DNA from: SIG307 sp964545045
GTDB lineage: Bacteria > Bacillota > Clostridia > Lachnospirales > Lachnospiraceae
Assembly (NCBI GenBank): GCA_964545045.1
Contig: CAZJEN010000043.1
Location: 1-18,208 of the forward strand
Length of the DNA: 18,208 nucleotides
Direction of reading: 5' to 3'
In this document: positions 6,424 to 14,419 of the stretch, in pieces
How positions within the stretch are numbered: the stretch's first letter is position 1
Layout: every line of letters starts with the position of its first letter
Made by a program: the position numbers and the translations under genes
The notes under the pieces: model-generated
Database searches by the model: none
The model's input: only the letters and a program-made list of their open reading frames with translations
Told to the model about the DNA's origin: nothing

Positions 6424-6739
6424 CGGGGCTGTCGCAAGGAAGTTGTGGCGGCTCCCTCTTGCCTTTCTGCTTTTTGAAATCAAAAGTCGCCCGATAAATC
6501 ATTTGCTTGTTTGCAAGTCGCAACGCTACGTCAAACTTCCTCCAAGAACGACTAGGACGCTCGGGAGTGGCCTCGCGTCCAGTCTTTTCTAGGAGGTGAT
6601 TTCGACTGCGCTAAGAACGCGACCCTTCGGGAAAAGCAAAAATCAAATGATTTATCGGGCGACTTTTGTAGTTAAAGAATATAACAGAAAGCAAGAGGGA
6701 GCCGCGACTGAGTCTATCTACTTTTTCTGCGGCAGCCCG
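6424..6739. repeat. large multi-arm inverted-repeat element (MITE-like or structured RNA)
   Basis: Four nested pairings share one centre. P1: 6424-6436 with 6728-6739 (CGGGGCTGTCGCA against TGCGGCAGCCCG). P2: 6448-6469 with 6685-6705, 21 bp with one bulge. P3: 6482-6505 with 6644-6667, a perfect 24 bp. P4: 6539-6560 with 6575-6596, imperfect. A small CTTG-TTTG-CAAG hairpin sits at 6506-6517. The element starts 13 nt after the asparagine-rich gene. It has no transposase and no convincing coding frame. No clear target-site duplication was seen. It could be a degenerate miniature transposon or a noncoding RNA. Confidence 0.75.
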
Positions 6740-6747
6740 TCTGAGAG

Positions 6748-6802
6748 AGGAGGATACTGGAAGAGAGAGTACTGGAAAGGAGAGTATCGAAACGAGTACC
6801 GG
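6748..6802 (+). repeat. short imperfect tandem repeats
   Basis: Three to four degenerate units of about 15 nt: GGAGGATACTGGAAG, AGAGAGTACTGGAAA, GGAGAGTATCGAAAC, then GAGTACCGG. They lie between the palindromic element and the sigma factor gene. The rest of 6803-6906 is AT-rich and shows no other clear feature. Confidence 0.5.
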
Positions 6803-6879
6803 TGATATATTTTCACGGATAGACAAGTGTTAGCAGGTCGGGTAAAATAGGTAAGGAAAAAAATAGAAATTTTTTTGTT

Positions 6880-6911
6880 TTTGGAAATAAAGTTCTCCTC
6901 TGAATACGTCT
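6880..6911 (+). promoter_or_regulatory. possible ECF-type autoregulatory promoter
   Basis: CGTCTAATA beginning at 6907 resembles the CGTC -10 element used by many ECF sigma factors, and a GGAAAT lies upstream as a possible -35. The spacer is somewhat long (about 18 bp). The predicted start would leave a leader of under 20 nt, just covering the ribosome site. Self-activation is usual for such operons. Confidence 0.35.
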
Positions 6912-6934
6912 AATAGGTGAAAGGAGGTAAGGGA

Positions 6935-7414
6935 GTGAAAAAAGAGGAATTTACATATCGTGTGGAAGCCATACGGGGACAGTTGTATAAAACCGCCATG
7001 TTGTATCTGGGAAGTCATTCGCAGGCGGTGGATGCGCTGGATGAAGCGATTTATAAAGGACTGTGCGGATATAAGAGACTTCGGAAGCCGGAGTTTTTTA
7101 CCACATGGATGACGCGGATTTTAATCAATGAATGCAATAATGAATTGCGTAGAAGAAAACGCACCTGTCCGATAGAGGAGCTTCCGGAAACGGCGGTGGA
7201 GGAGTTTGATTCTTTACCGTTAAAGGAAGCATTGCAGAAGCTTCCGAAGGAGCTGAAGGATGTGATTGTACTGCGGTATTTTTCGGGATTTACGCTGGTT
7301 GAGACGGCGGAACTGCTTAAAATCCCTCAGGGAACCGCAGCTACCAGACAACGGAAGGCGTTACAGTTGTTACGCTTGGAATTAGGTGAGGAGGAATCTT
7401 ATGAACAGAAATAA
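6935..7414 (+). CDS. RNA polymerase sigma factor, ECF (sigma-70 family)
   Basis: A 159-residue ECF sigma factor. Region 2 spans about residues 10-75 (helices through FFTTWMTRILINECNNELRRR). Region 4 is about 95-148, with a helix-turn-helix around LVETAELLKIPQGTAATRQR. GTG at 6935 is preferred because AGGAGGT (6922-6928) lies 6 nt upstream; an upstream in-frame GTG at 6917 would put that ribosome site inside the gene. The next gene overlaps its end by 14 nt, which implies translational coupling to the membrane anti-sigma factor. It should direct polymerase to a small regulon including its own operon when released from the anti-sigma factor; regulon and signal are not visible here. Confidence 0.9.
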   Translation: MKKEEFTYRVEAIRGQLYKTAMLYLGSHSQAVDALDEAIYKGLCGYKRLRKPEFFTTWMTRILINECNNELRRRKRTCPIEELPETAVEEFDSLPLKEALQKLPKELKDVIVLRYFSGFTLVETAELLKIPQGTAATRQRKALQLLRLELGEEESYEQK

Positions 7415-8855
7415 TGAGTTTACGGAATGGATGAAGGAATTGGATGAAGGTGTTCCGGCGGTGGATGAGTCCATCAAGAGAGGAAGCAGAAGAAAAGCGC
7501 GGAAGCAGTTTTTATATCAGCCGCTTATAGGGCTGGCTGCGGTGTTTATGTTGTTTGTACTGTCGGTGAATTTGTGTGCGCCGGTGGCAATGGCATTTTC
7601 CAAGGTGCCGGTGTTAAAAGAGTTGATGAAATCAGTAGCCTTCTCTAAGTCGCTGAGGGATGCCATTGAGAACGAATATGTACAGGGGGTAGATTTAAAG
7701 CAGACAAAAAACGGTGTAACCGTAGAAATTGTGTCTATGGTTGTGGATCAGGAGAGACTGACGGTTTTTTATCGGTTTGAGTCGGACAAGTACAAGCATT
7801 TGATTGCAAACAGCAAGGTGTTTGATGAGCATGGAGAGGACTGGCTTGGTATGACAGAATGTGAGATGAGTGATTATAATTGTCCGAATGAAGAGATTCG
7901 TAGTGTATCAACAACTATGCTTTTGGCAAATATGACAGACAGAACATGGCAGGAGTCTACGCCGGAAAAGGTAGTGTTCCGTATGGTGGTGTGGGACAGA
8001 TTGGCTTACGAAAATACAAATTATCTTCCGGATGAAGTTGTACAGGAAGGAAACGAACACATTATGACATTCGATTTTCTGTTAGAACTTAATCCGGAGA
8101 ATATGCCACAACCGATTACATATGAGGTAAATGAAGCAATTGAACTGGGAGGACAGAATTTAACGGTGCAGGATGTCGTAGTTTATCCGACGTATATGCG
8201 GGTAAATGTGGAGGAACCGAGTGAGAATACGGCGAAGCTTGTGGAGTTGCATTTTTATGTGGAAAATGAGGATGGAGAACGCTTCTATAACTTTTTGGAG
8301 ACTTCGAAGTCAATTTCAATCGATGAAGAAGGTCCGATTTGGTTTCATTTTGATGCGGAAAGTCCGTATTTTGCCGAATCGGAGAGCCTAAAGCTGGTAA
8401 TCACCGGTGCTGAGTGGATGGAGCCGGGAAAAGAGCAGACCTATGTGAATTTGACTACCGGGGAAGTGAAAAACCTTCCGGACTATGTTACTTTAAAAGA
8501 AACCCTGGAGATAAACGGAAAATTATACCTTATATTCTCTCAAGAGAGCGTGGTCATGGATGATAACCGGACAGGAGAATCCATAGGAAGAATGCTTAAT
8601 CTGAACCCATTTATATGGAAGTACTATGATGGAGATGGGAATAAACATAAGGCAGCATGCGAAGGGTATTCACCAAAAGAGGAACTTGATTGGAAGGTAA
8701 CTTGGCAAGGCGGTCTGGAGCATGATGAAGATTGGAACCTTACCGGTATGTATAAAAACACGATTTGCTTAGAGGATTATCCGTATGAGGAAATTTTGTT
8801 GGAGAATTACTATTCAAAGGCATGGCGAGGCGAGCTGTCGATTGTGATTAAGTAA
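7401..8855 (+). CDS. DUF4179-type membrane anti-sigma factor
   Basis: A 484-residue protein with a cytoplasmic N-terminus of about 38 residues that ends in a basic cluster (RGSRRKARKQ), one transmembrane helix at about 39-60, and a long extracellular domain. The segment after the helix (KVPVLKELMKSVAFSKSLRDAIENEYVQ) is typical of DUF4179 proteins, partners of ECF sigma factors in Bacillota. ATG 7401 follows AGGAGG (7388-7393); it overlaps the sigma gene by 14 nt. It is expected to hold the sigma factor at the membrane and release it on an envelope signal. No protease site is recognisable by eye. The C-terminal 300 residues are beta-rich and I cannot assign a ligand. A terminator follows at 8897. 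Confidence 0.88.
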   Translation: MNRNNEFTEWMKELDEGVPAVDESIKRGSRRKARKQFLYQPLIGLAAVFMLFVLSVNLCAPVAMAFSKVPVLKELMKSVAFSKSLRDAIENEYVQGVDLKQTKNGVTVEIVSMVVDQERLTVFYRFESDKYKHLIANSKVFDEHGEDWLGMTECEMSDYNCPNEEIRSVSTTMLLANMTDRTWQESTPEKVVFRMVVWDRLAYENTNYLPDEVVQEGNEHIMTFDFLLELNPENMPQPITYEVNEAIELGGQNLTVQDVVVYPTYMRVNVEEPSENTAKLVELHFYVENEDGERFYNFLETSKSISIDEEGPIWFHFDAESPYFAESESLKLVITGAEWMEPGKEQTYVNLTTGEVKNLPDYVTLKETLEINGKLYLIFSQESVVMDDNRTGESIGRMLNLNPFIWKYYDGDGNKHKAACEGYSPKEELDWKVTWQGGLEHDEDWNLTGMYKNTICLEDYPYEEILLENYYSKAWRGELSIVIK

Positions 8856-8896
8856 GACTTAAATAGGGTATGAGTAGAAAGTAATGTTAGGAAGAG

Positions 8897-8930
8897 CGGT
8901 GTATCTTGGTGGGAGGTACACCGTTTTTCT
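8897..8930 (+). terminator. terminator of the sigma/anti-sigma operon
   Basis: CGGTGTA (8897-8903) pairs with TACACCG (8917-8923), followed by TTTTTCTTTTTT. Confidence 0.85.
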
Positions 8931-8990
8931 TTTTTCATATACTATACCAGGGGAAGAATTCCCTATACCATCCGAAAGGAGGAGACGTAT

Positions 8991-9293
8991 ATGATGTACC
9001 GTTATGTGATAACCTTAGGAGAATTAAAGAAGTTACAGGAAAAGGGAACTGTGCGGCTGGTGGATGTGAGAGAGTCGGAAAGCTATGAGAAGGGGCATAT
9101 TCAGGGGGCGGTTTCCATTCCCTATTCGGAGGAGCAGAGTTTTCAGGAGAAATTTTTGAAGAAAGAAACAATTGTGTTCTGTTGCGACCGGGGCAATTTA
9201 AGTACCCGGGTAACGCTGCGGATGCGAAAGGCGGGGTATCAGGCCTATAGTCTGGCGGGAGGCTATGAAGGATATCGCCGTTTTCAAAAATAG
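8991..9293 (+). CDS. single-domain rhodanese-like protein
   Basis: A 100-residue cytoplasmic rhodanese fold. VRLVDVRESESYEKGHIQGAV (residues 21-41, written without its last residues as LVDVRE...GHI) is the family's DVR/GHI signature. The active loop is C65-D-R-G-N-L-S71, so the nucleophilic cysteine that carries persulfide sulfur is present, with another Cys at 64. It likely transfers sulfane sulfur to thiols or to a partner enzyme. ATG 8991 follows AAGGAGGAG; an ATG one codon later is an alternative. The next gene, an RNA methyltransferase, begins 74 nt downstream. No tRNA thiolation gene lies near, so the acceptor is unknown. Confidence 0.9.
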   Translation: MMYRYVITLGELKKLQEKGTVRLVDVRESESYEKGHIQGAVSIPYSEEQSFQEKFLKKETIVFCCDRGNLSTRVTLRMRKAGYQAYSLAGGYEGYRRFQK

Positions 9294-9367
9294 AGTTTCT
9301 TTTTTTAGCCGAGTATGATAAGATGGTACAAAAGCATCATGTTGATAAAGTCAGAAAGGACAAAGGA

Positions 9368-10537
9368 ATGGCAGATTTGTTTGAGTTTCTGACTCCGTGT
9401 CATTTTGGCACGGAGTCTGTTTTAAAAAAGGAGATTACGGACTTAGGATATGAGATAAAGGCAGTGGAGGACGGCAAGGTCAGCTTCATGGGAGATGTGA
9501 CCGCCATTCCGCGGGCAAATATTTTCTTACGTACTACAGAGCGTGTGCTTTTAGTGGTTGGACGTTTTAAGGCAACAAGCTTTGAGGAATTGTTTGAAAA
9601 GACGAAGGCGCTTCCTTGGGAGCGTTATATTCCGGAGAACGGCAAGTTCTGGGTAACCAAGGCGAATTCCGTAAAGAGTAAGCTGTTCAGCCCGTCGGAT
9701 ATCCAGCGTATTATGAAAAAGGCTATGGTAGAGCGCATGAAGCAAAGCTATAAGAAGGAATGGTTTCCGGAGGACGGAGCACCGTTCCCAATTCGTGTGT
9801 CTATTATGAAGGATGAGGTAACGGTAGGCCTGGATACTTCTGGAGAATCCTTACATAAGAGAGGCTATCGTAAACTCAGCTCCAAGGCACCGATTACGGA
9901 GACCTTGGCAGCGGCGCTGATTCTTTTGACCCCGTGGAGAGAGGACCGGATTTTGGTGGACCCGTTCTGCGGCAGCGGTACCATTCCGATTGAGGCGGCC
10001 ATGATCGGGGCGAATATCGCACCGGGCATGAACCGCGAGTTTTTGTCCGAGGATTGGACCCACCTTGTGCCGAAGAAGCTTTGGTACGATGCGATAAATG
10101 AGGCAGAGGATTTAATTAAGCGGGATGTGACCATGCAGATTCAGGGCTATGATATTGACCCGGATATGATAAAGGCAGCAAGACAGAATGCGGAGGATGC
10201 GGGTGTGCTTGAGTATATCCATTTCCAGCAGCGTCCGGTGAGCCAGTTGAGTCATGCGAAAAAGTACGGCTTTGTGATTACCAACCCGCCCTACGGTGAA
10301 CGTTTGGAAGAGAAAAAGGCTCTGCCGGGATTGTATCAGGAGTTCGGAAAGGCCTTTGCGGGACTGGATAGCTGGTCCTGCTATATGATTACTTCTTATG
10401 AAGAAGCGCAGAAGTATTTCGGCCGTCAGGCGGACAAGAACCGTAAGATTTACAACGGTATGTTAAAGACGTACTTCTATCAGTTTATGGGACCGCGTCC
10501 GCCGAAGAAGAAGCCGGAAGGAAAGCAGGGCGAATAA
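9368..10537 (+). CDS. THUMP-domain class I SAM-dependent RNA methyltransferase (RlmL N-terminal/YpsC-like)
   Basis: A 389-residue RNA methyltransferase. An N-terminal ferredoxin-like and THUMP module (about 1-155) binds RNA. The Rossmann catalytic domain has the SAM motif DPFCGSGT (198-205) and the amino-methylation motif NPPYG (306-310). This matches the family of E. coli RlmL N-terminal half and Bacillus YpsC, which make N2-methylguanosine in 23S rRNA; target here is inferred from family. The basic C-terminus (PRPPKKKPEGK) is typical. ATG 9368 is chosen because GAAAGGA (9353-9359) is 8 nt upstream and homologs begin at MADLFEF-like sequence; an in-frame ATG at 9323 adds 15 residues but lacks a ribosome site. 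It is followed by a MATE transporter 68 nt downstream. Confidence 0.92.
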   Translation: MADLFEFLTPCHFGTESVLKKEITDLGYEIKAVEDGKVSFMGDVTAIPRANIFLRTTERVLLVVGRFKATSFEELFEKTKALPWERYIPENGKFWVTKANSVKSKLFSPSDIQRIMKKAMVERMKQSYKKEWFPEDGAPFPIRVSIMKDEVTVGLDTSGESLHKRGYRKLSSKAPITETLAAALILLTPWREDRILVDPFCGSGTIPIEAAMIGANIAPGMNREFLSEDWTHLVPKKLWYDAINEAEDLIKRDVTMQIQGYDIDPDMIKAARQNAEDAGVLEYIHFQQRPVSQLSHAKKYGFVITNPPYGERLEEKKALPGLYQEFGKAFAGLDSWSCYMITSYEEAQKYFGRQADKNRKIYNGMLKTYFYQFMGPRPPKKKPEGKQGE

Positions 10538-10605
10538 GAAACAAGCGGACAGGTCTTTAGCGGCTTTCGGAGCAAGGTTTATTAGGAAGTTGTAGAGGAA
10601 GATTT

Positions 10606-12000
10606 ATGGAGAATAAGACAAAACGCCGGCTTAATTTCGGCATGGCAGGAGTTATCCTTGCTTTGGCGTGGCCCACCATGTTAGAGCAGCTGATGCAGAC
10701 GGCGGTGCAATATATCGATACGGCCATGGTAGGGAGCCTTGGTACCCAGGCAACGGCAGCGGTTGGCGCTACCACTACAGTGAACTGGCTGGTGGGAAGT
10801 ACGGTATCTGCGGTGGGCGTGGGCTTTCTGGCGTTTATCGCAAAGGCGTTGGGGGCCGGAGATAAGGCTGCGGCAAAACGAGCGGCATCCCAGGCATTGC
10901 TGGCGGTGTTGGCGGTAGGTGTTGCTGTTACATTGATTACCGTAGGTTTATCCGGACAGATTCCGAAATGGATGCAGGTGGATGAGGGTATCCGGGAGCT
11001 GGCGGGGCAGTATTTTCTGATTTTATATTTGCCGATGCTGTTCCGAACGGCAAGTACCATCTTCGGCACGGTGCTACGGGCAGCGGGAGATACCAAGTCA
11101 CCAATGAAAATCGGTGTGGTGGTGAATCTGGTCAATGTGGTGTTAAACTTTTTGTTTATTTATCCCACCAGAGAGCTTAAGGTGTTTTCTTTTGAATTTA
11201 CCATGTGGGGCGCGGATATGGGCGTTATCGGTGCGGCCATAGCCAGTGCCATTGCCTATACTGTGGGCGGCATTTTGATTACGATTGTGCTTTGGCGGCA
11301 TCCGTTGGTGTCCCCAAAAGGAGAGCACCTGCGACCGGACATGGGGATTATCCGCCCGTGTCTGCGGGTGATGATGCCGAATCTGTTCCAGCGGTTCGGG
11401 ACATGTCTCGGTTATGTGGCCTTTGCGTCTATGATTAATGCACTGGGTGAGGTGTCCACGGCGGCACATACCATTGCCAATACGGTAGAATCCGCCTTTT
11501 ACATTCCGGGCTACGGCATGCAAACGGCAGCAGCGACCTTGGCGGGCAATGCCTATGGTGCGGGGGATGAAAAGCGTCTGAAGGAGCTGGCGCGGATGTT
11601 CTTTCCGATAGAGATTATACTAATGATATTCTCCGGTGCGGCACTGTTTATTTCGGCACCGACACTGGTGGATATCTTCTCTGATTCGGAGGAGGTTATC
11701 GCACTGGGAACCACGGTGCTTCGTATGGTGGCGGTATCGGAGCCGTTCTACGGCTTCTCCATTATTATGGAAGGTATGATGCAGGGCGTGGGTGAAACGA
11801 AGCGTCCGTTTGTGTATAATATTGTGGGCATGTGGCTGGTGCGTATCGTGGGTACTTTCATTTGTACAAGTTTCTTTGACATGGGCCTGGTGGCAGCCTG
11901 GGCGTGCATGATTTCCCACAACTTGTTCTTGTTTGTACTGTTTTTGATTTGCTATAAGAAGGGACGGTGGAATCCGTTCCGGAAGGTGAGAGAAGTGTAA
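10606..12000 (+). CDS. MATE family efflux transporter
   Basis: A 464-residue inner-membrane protein with about 12 hydrophobic helices in two related halves, the normal MATE architecture. The first half begins with LAWPTMLEQLMQTAVQYIDT near residues 19-38 and contains the conserved QA/GAGD-like loop (ALGAGDKAAAKRAASQAL, about 83-100). The second half repeats it as NAYGAGDEKRLKELA (about 311-325). Members expel organic cations, drugs or metabolites using sodium or proton gradients. Substrate cannot be predicted. The start ATG follows AGAGGAAG. A nucleoside hydrolase follows on the same strand after 98 nt without a clear terminator. Confidence 0.93.
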   Translation: MENKTKRRLNFGMAGVILALAWPTMLEQLMQTAVQYIDTAMVGSLGTQATAAVGATTTVNWLVGSTVSAVGVGFLAFIAKALGAGDKAAAKRAASQALLAVLAVGVAVTLITVGLSGQIPKWMQVDEGIRELAGQYFLILYLPMLFRTASTIFGTVLRAAGDTKSPMKIGVVVNLVNVVLNFLFIYPTRELKVFSFEFTMWGADMGVIGAAIASAIAYTVGGILITIVLWRHPLVSPKGEHLRPDMGIIRPCLRVMMPNLFQRFGTCLGYVAFASMINALGEVSTAAHTIANTVESAFYIPGYGMQTAAATLAGNAYGAGDEKRLKELARMFFPIEIILMIFSGAALFISAPTLVDIFSDSEEVIALGTTVLRMVAVSEPFYGFSIIMEGMMQGVGETKRPFVYNIVGMWLVRIVGTFICTSFFDMGLVAAWACMISHNLFLFVLFLICYKKGRWNPFRKVREV

Positions 12001-12098
12001 GCTTTGACACGACGTTTTTGATAAATGGTGTGTTTGGTTGACCGGAACGGAAGCGAACACAGTACTGAGAAATGTAGGAAGAAACGGAGGTTACTTAT

Positions 12099-12983
12099 AT
12101 GGCGTTGTTATATCAAGTACCGGAGGAAAAGCGTATCCGTGTGATTGTGGACACAGATGCGGCTTGTGAGGCAGATGACCCATTTGCCATTGCTCATGCG
12201 CTGATGACAAAGAAGTTCGAGGTAAAGGGTATTTTTGCGGAGCAGTTTTTGGGAACTGCGGGAACCATGGAAAAGAGTTTGCAGGAAATACAGACGATTT
12301 TGACTTGCATGGACATGGAGGTGCCGGTATTTCGCGGGAATGACGGTGCGTTAGCAGTGGACGGTGCTCTTTCGGAGGCAGGCAGATTTCTCGTGGAAGA
12401 AGCTATGAGAGAGGACGAAAGACCGCTTTTTGTACTTTGTCTCGGAGCCATTACCAATGTGGCAGCGGCTCTAAAAAAGTATCCGGAGATTGCAAAGCGC
12501 ATGACCATAATCTGGATTGGCGGACATAATCTGGATTTAACGGAGATTCCCTTCCGGGAGTTTAATTCCGGAAACGACATTGAGGCGGCTAACATCGTCA
12601 TGAAGAGTGAGGCAGAGCTTTGGCTGGTGCCGAGCAATGTATACGGAAGCATGCATATCAGTCTGGCGGAGATTCAGGACAGAATTGCAGGCAGCGGTAA
12701 AATCGGCAAGCATCTGTTTGAACAGATGGTGGAATACAACAATTCTCCGGCGGCAGGCTGGACGAAAGGAGAGAGTTGGAGTCTTGGGGATTCCCCGGCA
12801 GTGGGAATTGCCATGAACCCGGACTGCGGCACCTATGTGTACCGGGAGGCACCGATATTTAACGAGGATACCTCGGCGCGGTTTGACGGTACGGGAAGAA
12901 AGATCCGGGTATATACCTCCGTGGACTCCAGATTCATTTTGGAGGATTTGATTGCGAAGCTGCGGATTTTGTATGGGGAATAA
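12099..12983 (+). CDS. nucleoside hydrolase family protein
   Basis: A 294-residue protein of the inosine-uridine nucleoside hydrolase fold, which cleaves N-ribosidic bonds in purine or pyrimidine salvage. The calcium-binding N-terminal motif reads DTDAACEADD (18-27), a variant of the usual DxDPGxDD with two extra residues, seen in a divergent subgroup. LGAITNVAAAL (about 115-125) and FNSGNDIEAA (155-164) match family blocks, and an Asp at 231 (GDSPAVG) corresponds to the C-terminal metal/ribose ligand. The motif variant makes the true substrate uncertain. ATG follows ACGGAGG. A terminator lies about 70 nt after the stop. Confidence 0.88.
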   Translation: MALLYQVPEEKRIRVIVDTDAACEADDPFAIAHALMTKKFEVKGIFAEQFLGTAGTMEKSLQEIQTILTCMDMEVPVFRGNDGALAVDGALSEAGRFLVEEAMREDERPLFVLCLGAITNVAAALKKYPEIAKRMTIIWIGGHNLDLTEIPFREFNSGNDIEAANIVMKSEAELWLVPSNVYGSMHISLAEIQDRIAGSGKIGKHLFEQMVEYNNSPAAGWTKGESWSLGDSPAVGIAMNPDCGTYVYREAPIFNEDTSARFDGTGRKIRVYTSVDSRFILEDLIAKLRILYGE

Positions 12984-13053
12984 GATGGGAAGGAACAGTC
13001 AGGCGATATGCTCTGTGGGTATATTTCCAATCAATCGATAAGAACAGACTCGG

Positions 13054-13079
13054 AGGACTCTCAGTTTTTGAGAGTCCTT
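13054..13079 (+). terminator. hairpin terminator after the nucleoside hydrolase
   Basis: AGGACTCTCA (13054-13063) pairs with TGAGAGTCCT (13069-13078) around a loop GTTTT. The following T-tract is short (TTC), so strength is moderate. Confidence 0.65.
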
Positions 13080-13095
13080 CAATTAAAATAAGATA

Positions 13096-13124
13096 TTGTT
13101 TTTGTGATATTTTTTCTGTATGCT
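13096..13124 (+). promoter_or_regulatory. promoter of the first XRE/TPR regulator
   Basis: -35 TTGTTT (13096-13101), 17-bp spacer, -10 TATGCT (13119-13124). It aligns with the promoters at 14301 and 15484 of the two paralogs, including the shared CTGTATG block. Confidence 0.6.
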
Positions 13125-13131
13125 ATGAGTA

Positions 13132-13247
13132 TCGGAAGCGCTGATGAAGGCGTTTCCGCGCCGAATTTGCGCAGCGGAGCTGCATTTTCTGCTGCAAATT
13201 CGTGCGATCCGCCGGCGGCTCTAAGGAAGTACTGAAAGAACTTCCTT
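13132..13247. repeat. hairpin-rich insertion in the leader of the first regulator
   Basis: Relative to the two paralogous leaders, about 115 bp are extra between the -10 box and the AGAAGTCTTCT palindrome. The extra piece consists of consecutive inverted repeats: CGGAAGCGC with GGCGTTTCCG, CGAATTTGC with GCAAATTCG (13153-13194 region), the palindrome CCGCCGGCGG, and TCTAAGGAAGT with ACTTCCTTAGA (13220-13250 region). A small mobile palindromic unit is one reading; a regulatory RNA domain is another. Confidence 0.55.
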
Positions 13248-13304
13248 AGAAGTCTTCTTAGAGTGATAATGAGAAGCGAAAACGATGGCGCGCATCGGAT
13301 TCGC
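13248..13304 (+). promoter_or_regulatory. palindrome plus leader hairpin of the first regulator
   Basis: AGAAGTCTTCT (13248-13258) is common to all three regulator leaders. Downstream, 13276-13287 pairs with 13293-13304 around loop GCGCG: 12 positions with 10 paired. The hairpin ends 24 nt before the start codon, the same place as in the paralogs. Confidence 0.65.
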
Positions 13305-13328
13305 AGAGGATGAAAAGGAGAAAAGAGC

Positions 13329-14255
13329 ATGAATAAAATATTTTCAAAGAATCTCAGAAAGCTGAGACAAGGAAAGCGGTTGACTCAGGAGAGTGTAGCG
13401 GAGCGACTTGGTGTAAGTGCCCAGGCAGTGTCCCGTTGGGAAACAGGAGCTACTTTGCCGGATGTATTGCTACTGCCGGAGATTGCCAGACTGTATGAGG
13501 TGCTGGTGGATGATTTGTTTAAGGAGGATTTGCAGGAATACGGGAAATTATCTGATCGACTGGTGGCGGTGTACCGTGATACATATAAAAATGATGATTT
13601 CATGGCAGCAGTAAAAGAGTATGAACGGATGGAGCGAGAAGGAAGTATGGTGGCAAAAGATTATTACGGACGTGTTTGGCTGTACTCTGGAATGCTTGGC
13701 GTTTGTCGAAGAGAATTAAGAAAAGATTATGATAAGACCATGGAATTAAGCAAAGAAAATGATCCGGAACTTTATTTTCAGGCAAAATTCGGGAAGGTAG
13801 AATTCCGATGTGATAATACGGCAGAAGGACTGCAGTGTGTGGAGGAGCAGATACAGGCGGTAAAGGAGCAGCCGGAGGATTCCAGAGAATGGGCTTGTCT
13901 GGAGGCTGCGTATTATTGGACGAAGCAGTATGAGAAGTGCTATAAGGTGGCGAAAGAAGCTATTGCGAAATTCCCGGAGGATTCTGAGTTATATTGTCTC
14001 GCCGGGGATGCGTGCAAGGAACTTGGAAAGTACGAGGAGGCATATCCGTACTGGGAAAAGCGTCATGAATTGGACCCGTGGATGTTGGATTCCTTATACT
14101 CTATTGCGTTTTGTCGTGAGGAATTGGGAGAATATGATAAGGCTTATGAAGCCTGGATGCGAATTGCCGATATCCATAATGAGCGAGATGATGATATTGC
14201 GGTGAAGTTCCCGATGAGAAAGGCTGAGGAATGTAAGGCCAAGATGGGGAAGTAA
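13329..14255 (+). CDS. XRE-family HTH regulator with TPR-like C-terminus, copy 1
   Basis: A 308-residue cytoplasmic DNA-binding protein. Residues about 5-62 form a Cro/C1-type helix-turn-helix (recognition part SAQAVSRWETGATLPD). The rest is helical with tetratricopeptide-like pairs, clearest at about 195-290 (LAGDACKELGKYEEAYPYWEKR, shortened here to its start LAGDACKELGKYEEAYPY). This layout recalls RRNPP-type peptide-responsive regulators, but no propeptide gene is seen nearby. It is the first of three tandem paralogs that are similar from end to end, including KEQPEDSREWACLEAAYY. ATG follows AAAAGGAG. Its leader carries a 115-bp insertion absent from the others. After the stop only a weak hairpin (CTCTTG/CGAGAA, about 14268-14284) resembles a terminator. 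Confidence 0.88.
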   Translation: MNKIFSKNLRKLRQGKRLTQESVAERLGVSAQAVSRWETGATLPDVLLLPEIARLYEVLVDDLFKEDLQEYGKLSDRLVAVYRDTYKNDDFMAAVKEYERMEREGSMVAKDYYGRVWLYSGMLGVCRRELRKDYDKTMELSKENDPELYFQAKFGKVEFRCDNTAEGLQCVEEQIQAVKEQPEDSREWACLEAAYYWTKQYEKCYKVAKEAIAKFPEDSELYCLAGDACKELGKYEEAYPYWEKRHELDPWMLDSLYSIAFCREELGEYDKAYEAWMRIADIHNERDDDIAVKFPMRKAEECKAKMGK

Positions 14256-14300
14256 GAGGAGGACTCTTGCAAAACGAGAATTTTCACTTGTAACGCGATA

Positions 14301-14329
14301 TGGATTTTTTGAATGTTTTCCTGTATGAT
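14301..14329 (+). promoter_or_regulatory. promoter of the second XRE/TPR regulator
   Basis: -35-like TGGATT (14301-14306), 17-bp spacer and -10 TATGAT (14324-14329), nearly identical to the block before copy 3. The weak -35 suggests need of an activator or low basal activity. Confidence 0.55.
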
Positions 14330-14334
14330 AAGTT

Positions 14335-14393
14335 CAAGAAGTCTTCTTGATGTTGTGATGAAATGCAAATACGGTGACACGTGTCGTATTTGC
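14335..14393 (+). promoter_or_regulatory. operator-like palindrome and leader hairpin of the second regulator
   Basis: CAAGAAG-T-CTTCTTG (14335-14349) is a perfect 7-1-7 palindrome directly after the -10 box. Then 14365-14376 pairs with 14382-14393 around loop ACACG: 12 bp including three G-U pairs. The hairpin ends 26 nt before ATG. Confidence 0.7.
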
Positions 14394-14419
14394 GGATGGA
14401 TGTAAAAGGAGAGTACAGG

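Noticed and set aside
6073..6483. 136-codon minus-strand frame rich in Cys, Ser and His
   Set aside because: It is the antisense of the asparagine-rich repeats and spans one arm of the palindrome; no ribosome site or plausible product.
6596..6805. 69-codon plus-strand frame ending in YWKREYWKGEYRNEYR
   Set aside because: It runs through the right arm of the palindromic element and the tandem repeat; coding potential is an artefact of both.
12001..12098. TTGACA-like sequence at 12004 as a promoter for the nucleoside hydrolase
   Set aside because: No -10 box at a usable distance; the gene may be read from upstream.
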